Positions 1 through 11,430 are shown, numbered from the stretch's first letter. The stretch is 64,000 nucleotides of DNA from Anniella stebbinsi (GCA_029215795.1 JARDYH010000003.1:170574382-170638381); one strand, 5' to 3'. Notes: generated from the letters alone by a model not told the origin. A program made the numbers and translations.

Positions 1-924
1 TTCTTATTACACATATATCCATTTTTTCTTTCTTTTACAAGGAATCCAAGGTGGCTTACATGGTCCTCCTCCTCTCCATTTTATCTTGAAGTTGGACATC
101 AGACTGAGCAGGCACACAGGTCCCCTGGTCACAGTCTTCCACAATATGCTGAGATGTACTGTATTTCTGTTAAAATTGTAGGTTAGTATCCAACAGGGCT
201 GCTGTGATCCTGCTGATTCCAATGCCAAAGTAGAACTCACTCATTTCCAGATCGAGGTATGTTTATTTATTATGTGAGATCTGCTGACTTGCCCCATTGT
301 GGAATTGAGTGTGTCTGCTAGTTTCTGGTTCCTATCCAAAGCGCAAAATCCTAATTGCACAAGCAGTGTCCCACTGGCACTTGGGTAGCATTGAATGCTG
401 CCTATAATAATTATTTCTAAATTTGTGTCTCTACATATAAAGTAGCGCATGCAAGTGTTATGCAAATCGGTGTCCTCCTTTTTGGCGATTTGAAAGCGGA
501 CACCCTATTTCCAACATGTAAGAAAGAATACAGACTTATTGCAATGGAATTACAATCTGTTGAGCAGAAGAATTTCTACTAAAACAGATACACGGTACAA
601 GTTTTGGGAGCAATCCTTGCAGAGATGCTTCATGTATTAATAAATGTGGCCATTGTTGACAAGTGAATCGTGTGGCAGAAAGGGGCTGTTGTCAGTGTAA
701 ATGGCAGTTATTGGAAAGAAGGGGAGCCACTGAGACAAAAATGAAGAGAAAAGGCTGGATCTGTTGGAGAGAAATGACAGTCGTTCCTTTTTGAGTCATG
801 CCAGTTAAGGAGACGGAAGAGGAGAGCAGCTTGTCGGAACACACTTGTTACAGAGAGTGGTTTGTAAAATATATTTTTTTCTGCCCACTGTAGCTAAGGG
901 TACAGATCACTCATGGAAGCCAAG
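1..924. other. No recognisable feature
   Basis: Mixed AT-rich vertebrate sequence. The short open frames on the minus strand (7-465) have no domain, repeat or composition bias suggesting coding, and I recognise no repeat family here. Confidence 0.5.
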
Positions 925-1128
925 AGAGACAACAGTTAAAGTTGCAGGGGCCCTGCTTTCTTTTGTATATGGTCACTCTAGTATAGTGCCTGAAACTTTA
1001 ACTGTTGTGATGAAGAGGGAATTTCACCAGGGACTAATTGCATACAAATGACACTGGCTGAAATCCCCTTTTCTCTACAACTATTAAAGTTACATGAGCC
1101 CTGTCCTCCTTTTCATATGGTCAGCCTA
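925..1128. mobile_element. Palindromic hAT-like element, family P2 (half copy)
   Basis: This is the right half of the ~320-bp P2 palindrome (complete copies at 38643, 39196 and 59887). It begins inside the central region and ends with the standard tip reading CATATGGTCAGCCTA at 1114-1128. The left half is missing, so no target duplication can be scored. A second partial P2 copy lies 165 bp downstream in the opposite relative orientation. Confidence 0.75.
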
Positions 1129-1293
1129 ATCATACATGTCTTGGTAACTGTGTAATTATACACAGTAGCTTTATTTTGTCATTCAAAAAGTGTTAGTATG
1201 GAGGTGTGCAGGGATGTATGCTGTGGCCCCGCCTCCTCCACCAAAGGTGAACATGGTTACAGAGCTTAGCGCAGCCGGGAATCCTGTTAAGTT

Positions 1294-1593
1294 TAGGCTG
1301 ACCATATGAAAAGGAGGACAGGGCTCATGTAACTTTAACAGCTGTAGAGAAAAGGGAATTTCAGCCAGTGCCATTTGTATGCAATTAGTCCCTGGTGAAA
1401 TTCCCTCTTCATCACAACAATTAAAGTTTCAGGCACTATACTAGAGTGAGCAGATACAACTTCATCACAACAATTAAAGTTTCAGGCACTATACTAGAGT
1501 GACCCCTGCAACTTTAACTGTTGCGATGAAGAGGGAATTTCACCAGGAACTAATTGCATATAAATGACACTGGCTGAAATTCCCTTTTCTCTA
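1294..1593. mobile_element. Palindromic hAT-like element, family P2 (right end truncated)
   Basis: The left tip TAGGCTGACCATATG starts at 1294. The P2 body follows almost to the right tip but stops abruptly after 'cccttttctcta' near 1593. The centre carries an internal duplication: the segment around 'aacaattaaagtttcaggc' occurs twice (about 1415-1450 and 1462-1500), which is not seen in the complete copies. The 8 bp before the element are GTTAAGTT; the right duplication is lost. Confidence 0.75.
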
Positions 1594-1660
1594 ATGGCCC
1601 CTTTTCACAATATTTGGTTTAAAATGGTGTATACAGTTGCAAACTATATAGGAATACTCT

Positions 1661-1872
1661 GACCCTCTTCAGAAGACATGTTAAGCCATGGTGGTTAAGT
1701 ATTTTGAGCTAAACATTATGGCTTAGCATGTCATGTGAACCATGACTTAGTGTATCATGTGAACTATTCCTAACCATGGTAACTACATAACCACGGTTCA
1801 AACAGGCTTACTTTTGCTGCAAAAGGGTTAGCTGCCTAACCATGGCTTAGCGTGTTGTCTGAACAGGCTCAG
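1661..1872. mobile_element. MITE of the 'CCTGTTCAGACAAC' palindromic family
   Basis: The ends are imperfect inverted repeats: the left reads CTTCAGAAGACATGTTAAGCC and the right reads the complement of GAGCCTGTTCAGACAAC. The inside alternates 'ccatggtta'/'taaccatgg' motifs on both strands. Relatives lie at 28955-29145 and 44594-44851. No clear target duplication was found. Superfamily is uncertain, possibly PIF/Harbinger. Confidence 0.5.
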
Positions 1873-2059
1873 TGTCTCTTTAAACTGTTCATGTTTGTTA
1901 TGGCAGATGATCCTGGTTCCACTGTGTAATCTTATTTCTTGGTGTTCCTTCAGGAACAGCCATGGATCTCTTCTTTCAAGCCTACAGCCTCTTGTTCATT
2001 TAGTGAATATTGTTTTGGATACTTTGGTAAGTTATTTTCTAGACTATATCAGGAAATAG

Positions 2060-2620
2060 TAGGGATGTGTATCGTATCGTTAAAATGTACGATAACGATA
2101 TGATAAGGTCGTTATCATGCATGTGTTTAATGATGACGATACGATACAAAAACCTACGATAATCATCGGAGACGATAATTTTCGGTCGATTTGAGATTCG
2201 TGCCAAATTTTAGATCGATCCCTCCAACCCTCGATTTTATATGAATTTATTGAAGATCATTTCAGTTCTGACAGAACAGAATGACACTCGCCACGTGCGT
2301 TCATTCAGACCTGTCAGAACGGAAACGATCTTTTAAAAATTCATATAAAATCGAGGGTTGGAGGGATCGATCTCAAATTTCATACACATACTTTGACAAA
2401 CCCCATAAGCACTGTGACCAAGTTTCAAGTCTCTAACTTTAAAACACAGAAGTTATAGGCATTTTTTCTTCACAAATAGGGCTGCAAAAATATCATTTTT
2501 TTACGATAATTATCGTTAAGATGATTCGGTTCACCTATGATACGAATGAAGACAATAATTGTTTTGGTCCGAAATGACGATAACGATAAACGATGATATT
2601 TTTTGGCGTGCACATCCCTA
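2060..2620. mobile_element. Palindromic hAT-like element, word-array family (ACGATA dialect)
   Basis: The tips TAGGGATGTG (2060) and CACATCCCTA (to 2620) are inverted repeats, flanked by a perfect 8-bp duplication GGAAATAG (2052-2059 and 2621-2628). This is the hAT signature. The subterminal zones are made of CGAT-containing words (GTATCGTATCG, ACGATAACGAT). The centre is a mirror around ~2287 (TTTTATATGAATTTATTGAAG facing its complement). The right arm carries one copy of the family's cargo monomer ('aagttataggcattttt', 2450-2466). No transposase is present, so the element is non-autonomous. Confidence 0.9.
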
Positions 2621-2628
2621 GGAAATAG

Positions 2629-2894
2629 CATGTTAGCTAGATGGTAGTTAGTTATCAACTGTAATAAATTGGTTTGTTACTTTGCAATTTTAGGGATATT
2701 ATTCCCCAGGAAGAGCACAACCTTGACATTTAATTTCATTGGAGCATTTTTGTAAGCTTATTTTGGAAGATGTCAGATGAAGTAAACAATATCAGTAAAC
2801 CTGATTAGTTTGCTGTGATTTACTATTCATTACTTTGTTGCTTTTATGCTCTGTTGCAAAACAGAACCTAGGAATTGTAAGGACTAAGCTTGGC
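2629..2894. other. No recognisable feature
   Basis: Unassigned AT-rich sequence between the 2060-2620 element and the first recognisable L1 codons. It may include diverged L1 that I cannot align by eye. Confidence 0.4.
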
Positions 2895-3417
2895 TGCCAT
2901 CCATAACAGACAAACAAAAACTCCAAAGGTTTATCGTCTGTATAATCATATTTTTGAATTGGGCTTCCTTTCCTCATCATTAAATGATGCTTCTATTACA
3001 GTAATTCCTAAGCCTGGCAAGCATCATACCTATTGTGCTAACTACCAACCTTTTTCATTAATTAATGTAATTATTAAAACATTAACTGCAATTTGGTCAA
3101 TAGATTGCAATGTTATTACAGCACTGGTTCAACCTGACCAGGTTGGATTTATTAAACACAGATAAGAGCCTGATAATGTCAGATTAGTTGTTGATCTGAC
3201 CATTTTAAATTCTGAAATAACTGACCAGGTTGCTGTTGTTTCTTTGGATGCTGTAAAGGGCTTTGATAAAATCTATTGGAAAATTATTTTTACTACATTG
3301 AGTAATTTTGGCTTTCCTGTAGAATTTTTAACTGGGTTAAAATTTTATATTCAACCCAAGACCTGGAGTTATGACCAATGGTCTATTTTTGGCTTTCTTT
3401 TTCCTTGAGAGAGGTAT

Positions 3418-4043
3418 TGTCAGGATCAGGCCTGTTCTTCCTATTGTGGGAGAAAGGGTTTTGGGTCAATCAGACTCGGAGGAGGAGGAGGAGGAGGAGG
3501 AGGAGGAGGAGGAGGAGGAGGACAACAACAACAACAACAACAACCAGGAACTTACCAGCCAACACAGGAAGTAGGGGAGGAGTTTTTCTAAGACTCTTCA
3601 GGAGTGAAAGATGAATGTTCCCACGAGCTTATTGCAGATAATACAAACAGCTCAGAGACCATTTCCCTCCACTCCTGAGAACTCAGCCTCTGTATGAGGG
3701 GGAGGGGGCATTGGAGTTGACAGACCCCAGAGTCTGCTGCACAGTCAAGCAGGCGGAGTTGAGAGGAGGTGGGAGGTAGTCTCTTAGGGTAGCAGCTCGT
3801 GAGAGGTTCCTCCTGAAAGACCTTCCCTGAGCTACAATGACTGTTGCATTGTTGGTAACAGATCTGCTTTAGTTGAAGGCAACTGCCTAGCTTTGTTAGC
3901 TAAATTAGTTTTAGGGGATAGTTCCTAGCATTCACATTCCCTTCAGATGTGAAGAGACGTTTATTTGTTGAATAAAGCTTTGTGGATTACACAGCAGATG
4001 TCTTTATTGTCTGGCCTCAGCGAGCTGGTTTGGAATCACTACA
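3418..4043 (+). mobile_element. Solo LTR of an LTR retrotransposon
   Basis: A 626-bp block starts TGTCAGG and ends CACTACA (TG...CA termini). It interrupts the L1 reading frame exactly: frame before is ...FFLERG, frame after is TRQECPF. The flanks GTAT (3414-3417) and GTAC (4044-4047) fit a 4-bp target duplication with one change. An AATAAA signal lies at 3972-3977 near the 3' end, as expected for the R region. It contains a (GGA)n then (CAA)n run at 3477-3543. There is no internal coding region, so this is what remains after recombination between two LTRs. Gypsy or ERV origin cannot be settled from the LTR alone. Strand follows the poly(A) signal. Confidence 0.75.
3477..3543. repeat. (GGA)n/(CAA)n microsatellite inside the solo LTR
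   Basis: About fifteen GGA triplets followed by about seven CAA triplets. They translate as poly-Glu/poly-Arg or poly-Asn/poly-Thr and give spurious open frames. Confidence 0.95.
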
Positions 4044-4373
4044 GTACCAGACAAGAATGTCCATTTTCCCCATTGATATTCAATTTATGTTTGGAACCCC
4101 TGACATGTGCTATTAGATAGTATTCTCGGTTTTAAAATGATTCTTTGTGCTGATGATCTTTTACTGTTTATTTCGAAACTCCAGTTGTCTGTTCCAGCTT
4201 TGAGGCAGTGGATCAATACTTTTGGTGATTTGTCTGGCTGTTCAATTAACTGATCAAAGTCTGAACTGATGCCAATTGCAGATAATATATTTCCTAGTGT
4301 ATTAGCTAATTGGCAATTTCAGTGGTGCCCAGATCTTATTACTTATTTAGAAATACTTATTCCAGAGACAGTG

Positions 4374-6337
4374 GTGGCAAGGTGTCTGCACACACCACTT
4401 TGAAGACTGTAGAAAATTTCTCCTGTAACGATCCTATCGATCGAGAGAGAGTGATCCTAGGCTCAGCCGTTCTGCTTGAGTAAAAAGTGAAAGTATCAAA
4501 GCAGACAGAGCCAAGTGCTTTAATGTAGTTACTTTGTTTCTCCTTTTGTAATGGATACTAGCTCAGTTGCAGCCATGCATGCAAGGATCAAAGAGATCGA
4601 GAGAGAGTGTTTCCTTTTTCTTCGTGGGAGGCGGGAGTGGGAGACGGGGGAAACCAAGCCTCTGTGGAAAAACTTTTGAAACTTTTAATCTAAAAATTCC
4701 ATAGCCATCAAATGCCTGGACCTATAATTCTGAAATTTCTGACACATATCTACCCCTAATCCATCTACAAAGTGAGCAACTTTCAGACTTCTAACTTTTA
4801 AAATAAAAAAGTTATAGGCGTTTCTTTCCTCATTGTTTCAAAAATACCTTGCCACCAAATGCCTGGACCCAGCTTTCTGAAATTTTACACACATATCAAG
4901 CGAAGTGTTCCCTGTAATGTGCCCATGTTTCCTGTTTGTATCTTTAAAAATAAAAAAATGGGAGGTGTAACTGTATTTACCCCACTACTACCCATTTTTC
5001 TAAAATTAATTGCCATACAAGGCAAGCACCTACGTTTTTGAAATTTCACACACGTAGGTCCCAAGGTACCACCTACAATGTGGCAAAGTTTCATGTGTGT
5101 AACTTTAAAAATGACAAAGTTATAGGCATTCCTGGGTATTTATTAAAAAATTAATTGCCACAAAACGCATGCACCAATCTTTCTGAAATTTCTCACCGAT
5201 AACTATCCCTAACCAGTCTACAATGTGCCCAAGTTTCCTGTTTGTATCTTCAAAAATAAAAAAGTGGGAGGCATAACTGTATTTCTCAATGGGAAAGTGC
5301 AATGCAATGATTCCCTATGGGCAAGTGCTTTCCAATGATTCCCTATGGGCAAGTACTGTCCAATGATTCCTTATGGGCAGGTGCTGTCCAATGAATCCCT
5401 CATTGTTTCAAAAATTAATTGCCACACCAGGCAAGCACCAATGTTTCTGAAATTTCACACACATATCAAGCCAAGTGGTACCTGTAATGTGCCCAAGTTT
5501 CCTGTTTGTATCTTCAAAAATTAAAAAGTGGGAGGCATAACTGTATTTACCCCACTACTACCCATTTTTCTAAAATTAATTGCCACACAAGGCAAGCACC
5601 TATGTTTCTGAAATTTCACACACATAGGTCCCAAGGTACCACCTACAATGTGGCAAAGTTTCATGTGTGTGACTTTAAAAATGACAAAGTTATAGGTGTT
5701 TCTTTCCTCATTGTTTCAAAAATTAATTGCCACACAAGGCAAGCTCCAATGTTTCTGAAATTTCACACACATATCAAGCCAAGTGGTACCTGTAATGTGC
5801 CCAAGTTTCCTGTTTGTATCTTTAAAAATAAAAAAAGGGAGGCATAACTGTATTTACCCCACTACTACCCATTTTTCTAAAAATTAATTGCCACACAAGA
5901 CAAGCACCTATGTTTCTGAAATTTCACACACTTAGGTCCCAAGGTACCATCTACAATGTGGCAAAGTTTCATGTGTGTAACTTTAAAAATGACAAAGTTA
6001 TAGGCATTCCTGGGTATTTATTAAAAAATTAATTGCCACAAAACGCATGCACCAATATTTCTGAAATTTCTCACAGGTAACTATCCCTCACCAGTCTACA
6101 ATGTGCCCAAGTTTCATCCTTCTTTCTTTAAAAATGAAAAAGTTATAGGCATTTTTGTAAAACAATACTTGGCTATGGGGAAAAGCATTCAAAATGGCGT
6201 CCGATCCGGATCAGACCTCGGCGGATCGGATCGGATCGGATCAGAGGTTGATCGGATCGGATCGGATCAGATTTTCCCAATTTTGGGGCGGATCGGATTC
6301 GGATCGTGGATCGGATCCGATCCGATGCACACCCCTA
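4374..6337. mobile_element. Half of a large palindromic hAT-like element, word-array family (GGATC dialect)
   Basis: The segment begins with the central loop region ('tggtggcaaggtgtctgc', equal to 22430-22450 in the complete element). It runs through a full right arm of AT-rich ~145-bp monomers and a GGATC word array (6194-6330), and ends at the X-type tip GATGCACACCCCTA at 6337. The left arm is absent. The same breakpoint also removed about 300 codons of the host L1, so one deletion spanning host and left arm explains both losses. The next 8 bp (ATGTTTAT) should be the surviving target copy. The frames at 5506-5847 and 6103-6501 are translations of monomers, not genes. Confidence 0.85.
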
Positions 6338-7038
6338 ATGTTTATAAATATTTATTATCGGTAAATAACTATTATGCACAGGAACTTCAGCAGGAATGGA
6401 ACAGGGAATTGGACCACCTCATTTTGCCTAATCAATGGATTGCTGCTTTAGCATATGTATCTGAAGTGTCTATAGAACTCAGGTCATGTCTTATTAAGTA
6501 AAAAGTCTTGTTTTGTGTCTATTGGATGCCACAACATCTCTTTAAAAAGGGTTTGTCTAAGTCGGTTAATGGCTGGTGGTATAACACAGCTAATGTTTCT
6601 CTTAACTATGTTTTGGCAATACCGAATAGATGCCTCCTTTTGGGAGGAGGTTGTTTTTACAAATAAACTTGTATTGGAACACTCTTTAATATCTACCAAT
6701 GTACATGTCCTTTTAAATTATTTATCTGCTTCCTGGAAGTTAATATATGGTCAGTGTAAATGGATTCTCCATACCCTCTTGACAATGAAAAGACGGGTAT
6801 TAAAACATTGAAAGGATAAGCACTAACCTTCTACAATGGCATGGATTGAGGATCTAACAATGCTATCAGCATTTGAATGGATGGTATACAGGTGCCACTC
6901 ACAAATGGATAGATATATGTACATTTGGTCTGCTTTTGTTGCTATGTTGTCTATATGATGTGTATTGCATTCTTTTCTAAATGACTAGTTGTATATTGAG
7001 TATTCACACCTGATGCATAGGTGCTCAATTTTCTATAT

Positions 7039-7167
7039 TTGGGGCTCTGAATTGGCCCTGAATTGGCCCTGAATTGGCTCAGGCACTTCGGGATTGGTCC
7101 AATCCACTATGGATTCAGTTCTGAAGCAAGGATTTGGGGTTCAGCCCTGAGGCAGTGCACAGCCCTA
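7039..7167. mobile_element. Short possible member of the word-array family (GAATTGG word), left end eroded
   Basis: The right end reads GTGCACAGCCCTA, matching the family tip, including the element at 14911-15827. The left part has three spaced copies of GAATTGGCCCT or GAATTGGCTC, a word array of another dialect. No matching left tip or 8-bp duplication was found. Confidence 0.45.
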
Positions 7168-7268
7168 ATTAGAACTGTACAGACTATTCCAAAAGTCCAA
7201 GGAAAAAGTAGGACCAATAACTTGGAACTGCCTTCCTATTGGAGCAAGCCCATCTAGGCTCAGACTAA

Positions 7269-7345
7269 ATCAGCCTTCCCCAACCTAGTTCCCTCTGGAT
7301 GCATTGGACTGCATCTCTCATCATCCCTAGCCAGCAGGTTGGGGA
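7269..7345. repeat. Fragment of the 'CAGCCTTCCCCAACCT' hAT-type palindromic repeat
   Basis: It starts with CAGCCTTCCCCAACCTAGT and contains the 'ctctcatcatccctagccagc' centre. It ends with 'caggttgggg', the complement of the start. Fuller relatives lie at 45082 and 46622. Confidence 0.6.
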
Positions 7346-7682
7346 AGTATGGACTTATAGAGTTAATTACTCTGTTAATTACTCTGCCACACTCCATAAA
7401 TGGTGGAGGAGTTGTTGCATTTATCACTAGTAGTGATGGCACAAGCATCACATAATAGGGACCATGACACTTACACAAACCCATTACACACAGTTCTCTA
7501 AAGAATAGCAGCAAACAATCTATCTGCAAGGGGAGGGTGAATATCAGTTTCCCAGAGCTTGGAATCACCTGGATTTGGAGGAGCACAACAGATAGGGGAA
7601 CCAACTTCTTTGAACAGTGTCTGTGATTGTATGTGTGTATGGTAATGGGTGGGGGAGATGAGCTTTTGGTGAGAACATTTTA

Positions 7683-7858
7683 ATAACATAAGAACACAAG
7701 AAGAGCCATGCTGGATTAGACCAAGGATTCATCTAGTCCAGCATTCTGTTCACACAGTGGCCAACCAGTTGCCAACGATAAGCCCATGAGCAGTACATGA
7801 ATGCAACAGCACCCTCCTGCCCATGTACCCCAGCAACTGGCATTTTGTCAGTTAGAAG
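7683..7858 (-). mobile_element. CR1-like LINE 3' end fragment
   Basis: Read on the minus strand this is the 3' end seen in the element at 17133-17560: ...'ggccactgtgtgaacagaatgctggactagatg' context, followed by 'tccagcatggctcttcttgtgttcttatg'. The plus strand begins 'taagaacacaagaagagcc'. The last bases are a short octamer-like tail typical of CR1-type 3' ends. Confidence 0.6.
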
Positions 7859-8384
7859 AGGGCTGGGTTTCAGGTTATTTCAGACTGTCAATGGGCCACA
7901 AACTACTACCATAGGTATGTGTTGCAGAATAGGCTAATATCTGGTGGGCAAGTAAGGTTTTGTGGATTTCTTTGTAAGGTGGGCTATAAACCTTTGTGGA
8001 CTGTATAGCTTACTTTTTAATGAATGTATTAGTTCATGTGTATAATGGGCGGGGAACACATTAAATGTATAGAGGTTCAGAGCAGCTTATAACTCCAGGT
8101 GGTTTATAAAGCCTGACAACAGGCAGTTTCACCTTATAGTGTATCTTGCTGTGGCTAGCTCAACCTAACAGCTGCACAAGAACATAGTGACAGAAGGGAA
8201 TACTCGACATAGTTAAAAACAACAACAAAATTTTCCTATGCTCTTGGGCATAAACAAGCATTTCCCTACAAGTCTAAGGCAGTGGTCCTAAACACTGGAA
8301 TAGGAACTAAAGGCAAAACAAATACTTTGGATAATTTAACATTGTGTTTAGCATCTCTAAGGCTGCAATCCTGTACCCACTTAC
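7859..8384. other. No recognisable feature
   Basis: Unassigned sequence; no motif or repeat family recognised. Confidence 0.4.
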
Positions 8385-8484
8385 CAGGGATGGAGAATGT
8401 ATGGCCCTCCAGATGTTTTTGGACTGTAGCTCCTATGAGCCCTAGCCAGCATTGCCAATAGTGAGGAATGATTTCCCATCTCTG
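8385..8484. repeat. Palindromic hAT-type MITE, 'CAGGGATGG' family
   Basis: It begins CAGGGATGGAGAATG and ends 'ttcccatctctg', an imperfect inverted repeat, with 'ccctccagatgtttttggac' and 'ccctagccagcattgccaat' inside. A relative lies at 24679-24811. No matching 8-bp flanks were found. Confidence 0.55.
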
Positions 8485-8766
8485 GTTTAAAGGAAAGCTT
8501 ATCCTTCCAACATTAGTGGATTCCCACCCACTCAACCAATGGTAGCAGATGAAGATATAACTGAATGTGGTTGGGAGGGAATCCAGGTCTGTGTGCATCA
8601 AGGACTCTTTCCCCTTCTCATTTTGGACTGGGACATGCTGGGAGCTGTAGGACCCTTTTCTGCCTAAACATGCATAGGATTGCACCCTTAGTGGCTTTGA
8701 TGACTGGAGAGGGCCAAGCCTAGAATTAGGAGTGGAACAGGGACAAAGAACAACCTCCCCAATGTC

Positions 8767-9450
8767 TAGGGGCTCCATCACACCAACTCCTCCCCCCTGA
8801 TTTGCCTCCACGATTTCCACCTCTGTTTCGTTAGCACATCAAGCTAATGGTCCCTTTCACATGTGTTTGTGGTATCACCACTGTACCGGTGAAATCTCCT
8901 TTCGCTTGTTTGCTCTCCCATGCCGCCCTGCCCTGCCCTGCCCTGCCCTGCCCCATCTCACCTCTTCTCCTTCCCCCTCCAGTTCATTGGTTTTTGTTGT
9001 TGATGGACACTGTGATGATGTGGGGGAATTCCCCCCTTGGTCTGGCTTTGTTGTCTAGCATTTTACTGATTTAACATTTCATCGGCTGGGTGCCATTTCT
9101 GTGGGCAATGAGGGTGGGTTGAAGCGGCAAAATTCCGTTCAACTGAGTCAGCACAAGCCCATTCGTTCAACAATGCGTGCTGGAGAAGGAGAACCGCCCC
9201 ACCCTCCTCTTTCATCAGCAAGACCTCCCTTCAAAGCACACGCCCCCAACAAAGGACATAGCATGAGGACAGCACTACACAGGGGTGGAAGGGCACTTTC
9301 ATCCCACATGGAGGAACTAAAACATGGAAAATGGAGGGGAAGAGGTGGGGTGACTACAGGACAGGCATGACGTCATGTGAGTACAGCGCTGCAAAATGCC
9401 AAACCAGGCATGATGAGAATGCGTTAAAGTGCTGGTGTGATGGAGACCTA
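8767..9450. mobile_element. Inverted-repeat element with 'CTCCATCACACCA' ends
   Basis: The left end TAGGGGCTCCATCACACCA and right end TGGTGTGATGGAGACCTA are inverted repeats 684 bp apart. The inside is GC-rich and holds a (CCCTG)5 run (8926-8950). A fragment of the same family lies at 45308-45400 ('gagctccatcacactag' followed by 'gccatgcctgg'). No convincing target duplication was found, so the superfamily is unknown; the TAGG start recalls the other hAT-like families here. Confidence 0.5.
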
Positions 9451-9451
9451 G

Positions 9452-10190
9452 CCAGTCCTGCTATTTTCTTTTCCCCCCCCGTACTTTGATATACAAATGA
9501 TCATAAAACTATGCTGAGAATGGGGGCTGGAAAATAAATCATAGGAAAATAAACTAATTTCTGAATGATATTTCTACTTCAGTTTTTTTTAAAAAAAGCA
9601 CAGAACAATAGCAAGAGCAAAGATGACGTTGAAAAATAATAATTTCTGCATTTAAATTCTTGCAGCAAACTTTTATGACAGAGTTTTGAGGATAGGGCCA
9701 TTTCATTGCACATCTGCCTGCCTATCTATAATAATGTTGCCTTTATTATTCATTTGTTAATTAGTATGTTTTTATATTATTTTAAAACATGTATATCACT
9801 GTTACATAAATTGAGAATAGGAAAGTTGAAATTATTTCCTTAGCAGATTGTTTCTGAGATGAATCGGAACTAATTTGTTACTAAAAAGGGGAAAGCTGGA
9901 TGTCTAACAGAATGATCTAATCCTCAGGTTATACCCACTGGGAAGGAGAGGATGCTCCTAAGCCTTCTCCTGACAGTAAAGCACAACACAGTGCCAAGAG
10001 AGGGGAATTTGCAGTTACAGCAACTCTCCTTTACTGGCAAAGCAACATCAGTGCAGCAGCGAAAAAAGAAGACAAACAGGAGGCACTGCAGGGAAGGAGG
10101 AATAAAGCTTAAGAGGAATAGGAAGGTCTATCCTTGAGGCCTTGAGAGAGTTCTGGCCTTAAAGGCACCCAACAACAGCCATGGGTTATA
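9452..10190. other. No recognisable feature
   Basis: AT-rich intergenic sequence; nothing identified. Confidence 0.4.
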
Positions 10191-10196
10191 TGAGGG

Positions 10197-10335
10197 TTGT
10201 TTGCCCTTCCAACAAGCCATGTTGCCTGGGTTCGGATGACATGACGACAAGCTGTGCCTTGGTGAGTGTTTAGGCAAATGGTTCCAGGCAAGTGGCTCAG
10301 CTTAAACAAGCCACCTTGGCTCGTTTAATCCACAG
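10197..10335. repeat. Fragment of a palindromic 'acaagcca' repeat
   Basis: Contains 'aacaagccatgttgcctggg' and, further on, 'aaacaagccaccttggctcg', similar to the inner motifs of the repeats at 13172-13487 and 54280-54568. The ends are not defined. Confidence 0.35.
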
Positions 10336-10548
10336 TGAACATGCAAACTGGATCAAACCTCCCGACTTCCCACCCACAATGTAAGATAAGATTCTGACCA
10401 AAGGCCAATCCAAGCATGCATCATACAAATATTATGTGCATGGAGGCAGGGCTGGCCCAATGCATTTTGCTGCCTGAAGCAAAGAACGAGATGTATTCTT
10501 GGAATTATGTGAGATCTCCCTCTTGTGATCTAAGGTAGAAAAGCAACA

Positions 10549-10930
10549 GCAGTGGAGGCTGGTGGCTTTTATTTATTTATTTACAATATCTATATACGAC
10601 TCCATATCTAAAATAGATTCTGGAGCGGTGAACATAGGAAAAAAACAGTTTAAAGATAAAAAACAGCACATGTTCAACTGAAAACAAAGTACCAATAAAA
10701 ACAGTGGCTGGTTAGTTGAGGAAGGCTTCCTGGAAAAGAGTTGTTTTCAGTTGGCACCAGAAGCAGCACAGTGTGGCCACCTGCCTGACCTCCAGGAGCA
10801 GGAGTTTCCAAAGAGAAGGTGCTCTTCTCCTGGTGGACTCCCATCGTGCCAAAGGTCCATGTGGAACCACCTGGAGCATGCCTTCCAATGACCTTAGTGA
10901 CTGGGCAGGTTGGTAAGGGAGAAGGTGCTC
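10549..10930 (-). repeat. Old LINE-like 3' fragment with (TTTA)n end
   Basis: The segment starts with CAGTGGAGGCTGGTGGCTTTT, the same tip as the MITE at 11431. It continues through 'tttatttatttatttac' and a body resembling a diverged L2/CR1-type C-terminus on the minus strand, but I cannot align a reading frame. Treat as tentative. Confidence 0.35.
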
Positions 10931-11430
10931 TCTAAGGTATCAGAGCTCTTCTTTCCCTGCAACCTGATAGGATTCCTCTGTAAAATAACAATTCTTACAT
11001 ATATCATATGCAGTAATATAATATAATGTAGAGCAGCCTAGAATGAGTCATTCTGCTGCAATAATAGTTTTTTGGCAGCAGATGGAGCACTTCACTCACT
11101 GAATGAAAAGTGCTCAACTGTGTCAAAGGCTACTTTTTATAAAAGCCCTTGAACAATCCTATTCAGTGACACCTTATGGGCAGACGGGCGGTACCACACC
11201 TGTGAATGGTGACAAACTACAGGAAGAGGTGAAAATCTTCTGGTAATAAATTGTCTCTATCCATTGCGAATACTGTTTCTGTGTTTTCCATTCTGTCACA
11301 GTTAGAAAAGCTAGAGGAATTTCAAAAGCCTTTTCCTGGAAATCCTCTTTTCATAAACTGACATTTTGCCAGAGCAAGGAGGGTCAGGCAGATGATGTCA
11401 TAGCTCCTGCTCTGAAAAATGTCCTGGAGC

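Larger units (their letters stand above)
2895..6980 (+). pseudogene. L1 LINE ORF2 fragment (RT to C-terminus), broken and multiply interrupted
   Basis: The segment 2890-3165 reads as the start of an L1 reverse transcriptase (ASITVIPKPGK, ANYQPFSLINV, PDQVGFIKHR). Region 3170-3417 continues with VAVVSLDAVKGFDKIYW, equivalent to the family's SLDAEKAFDRVEW. After a solo LTR (3418-4043) it resumes with RQECPFSPLIFNLCLEPL, then CADDLLLF at the place of the catalytic YADD. It stops near 4373 at TYLEILIP. After the half-palindrome (4374-6337) only the C-terminal part returns: SIELRSCLIK, VYWMPQHLF, then ...FWEEVVF and SASWKLI. Roughly 300 residues between ILIP and the C-terminal part are missing. 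There are stops and frameshifts throughout, so it is an old, dead copy. ORF1 and the endonuclease domain are absent. Confidence 0.85.

Noticed and set aside
3371..3614. Poly-Glu and poly-Arg open frames
   Set aside because: Translation of the (GGA)n/(CAA)n microsatellite inside the solo LTR.
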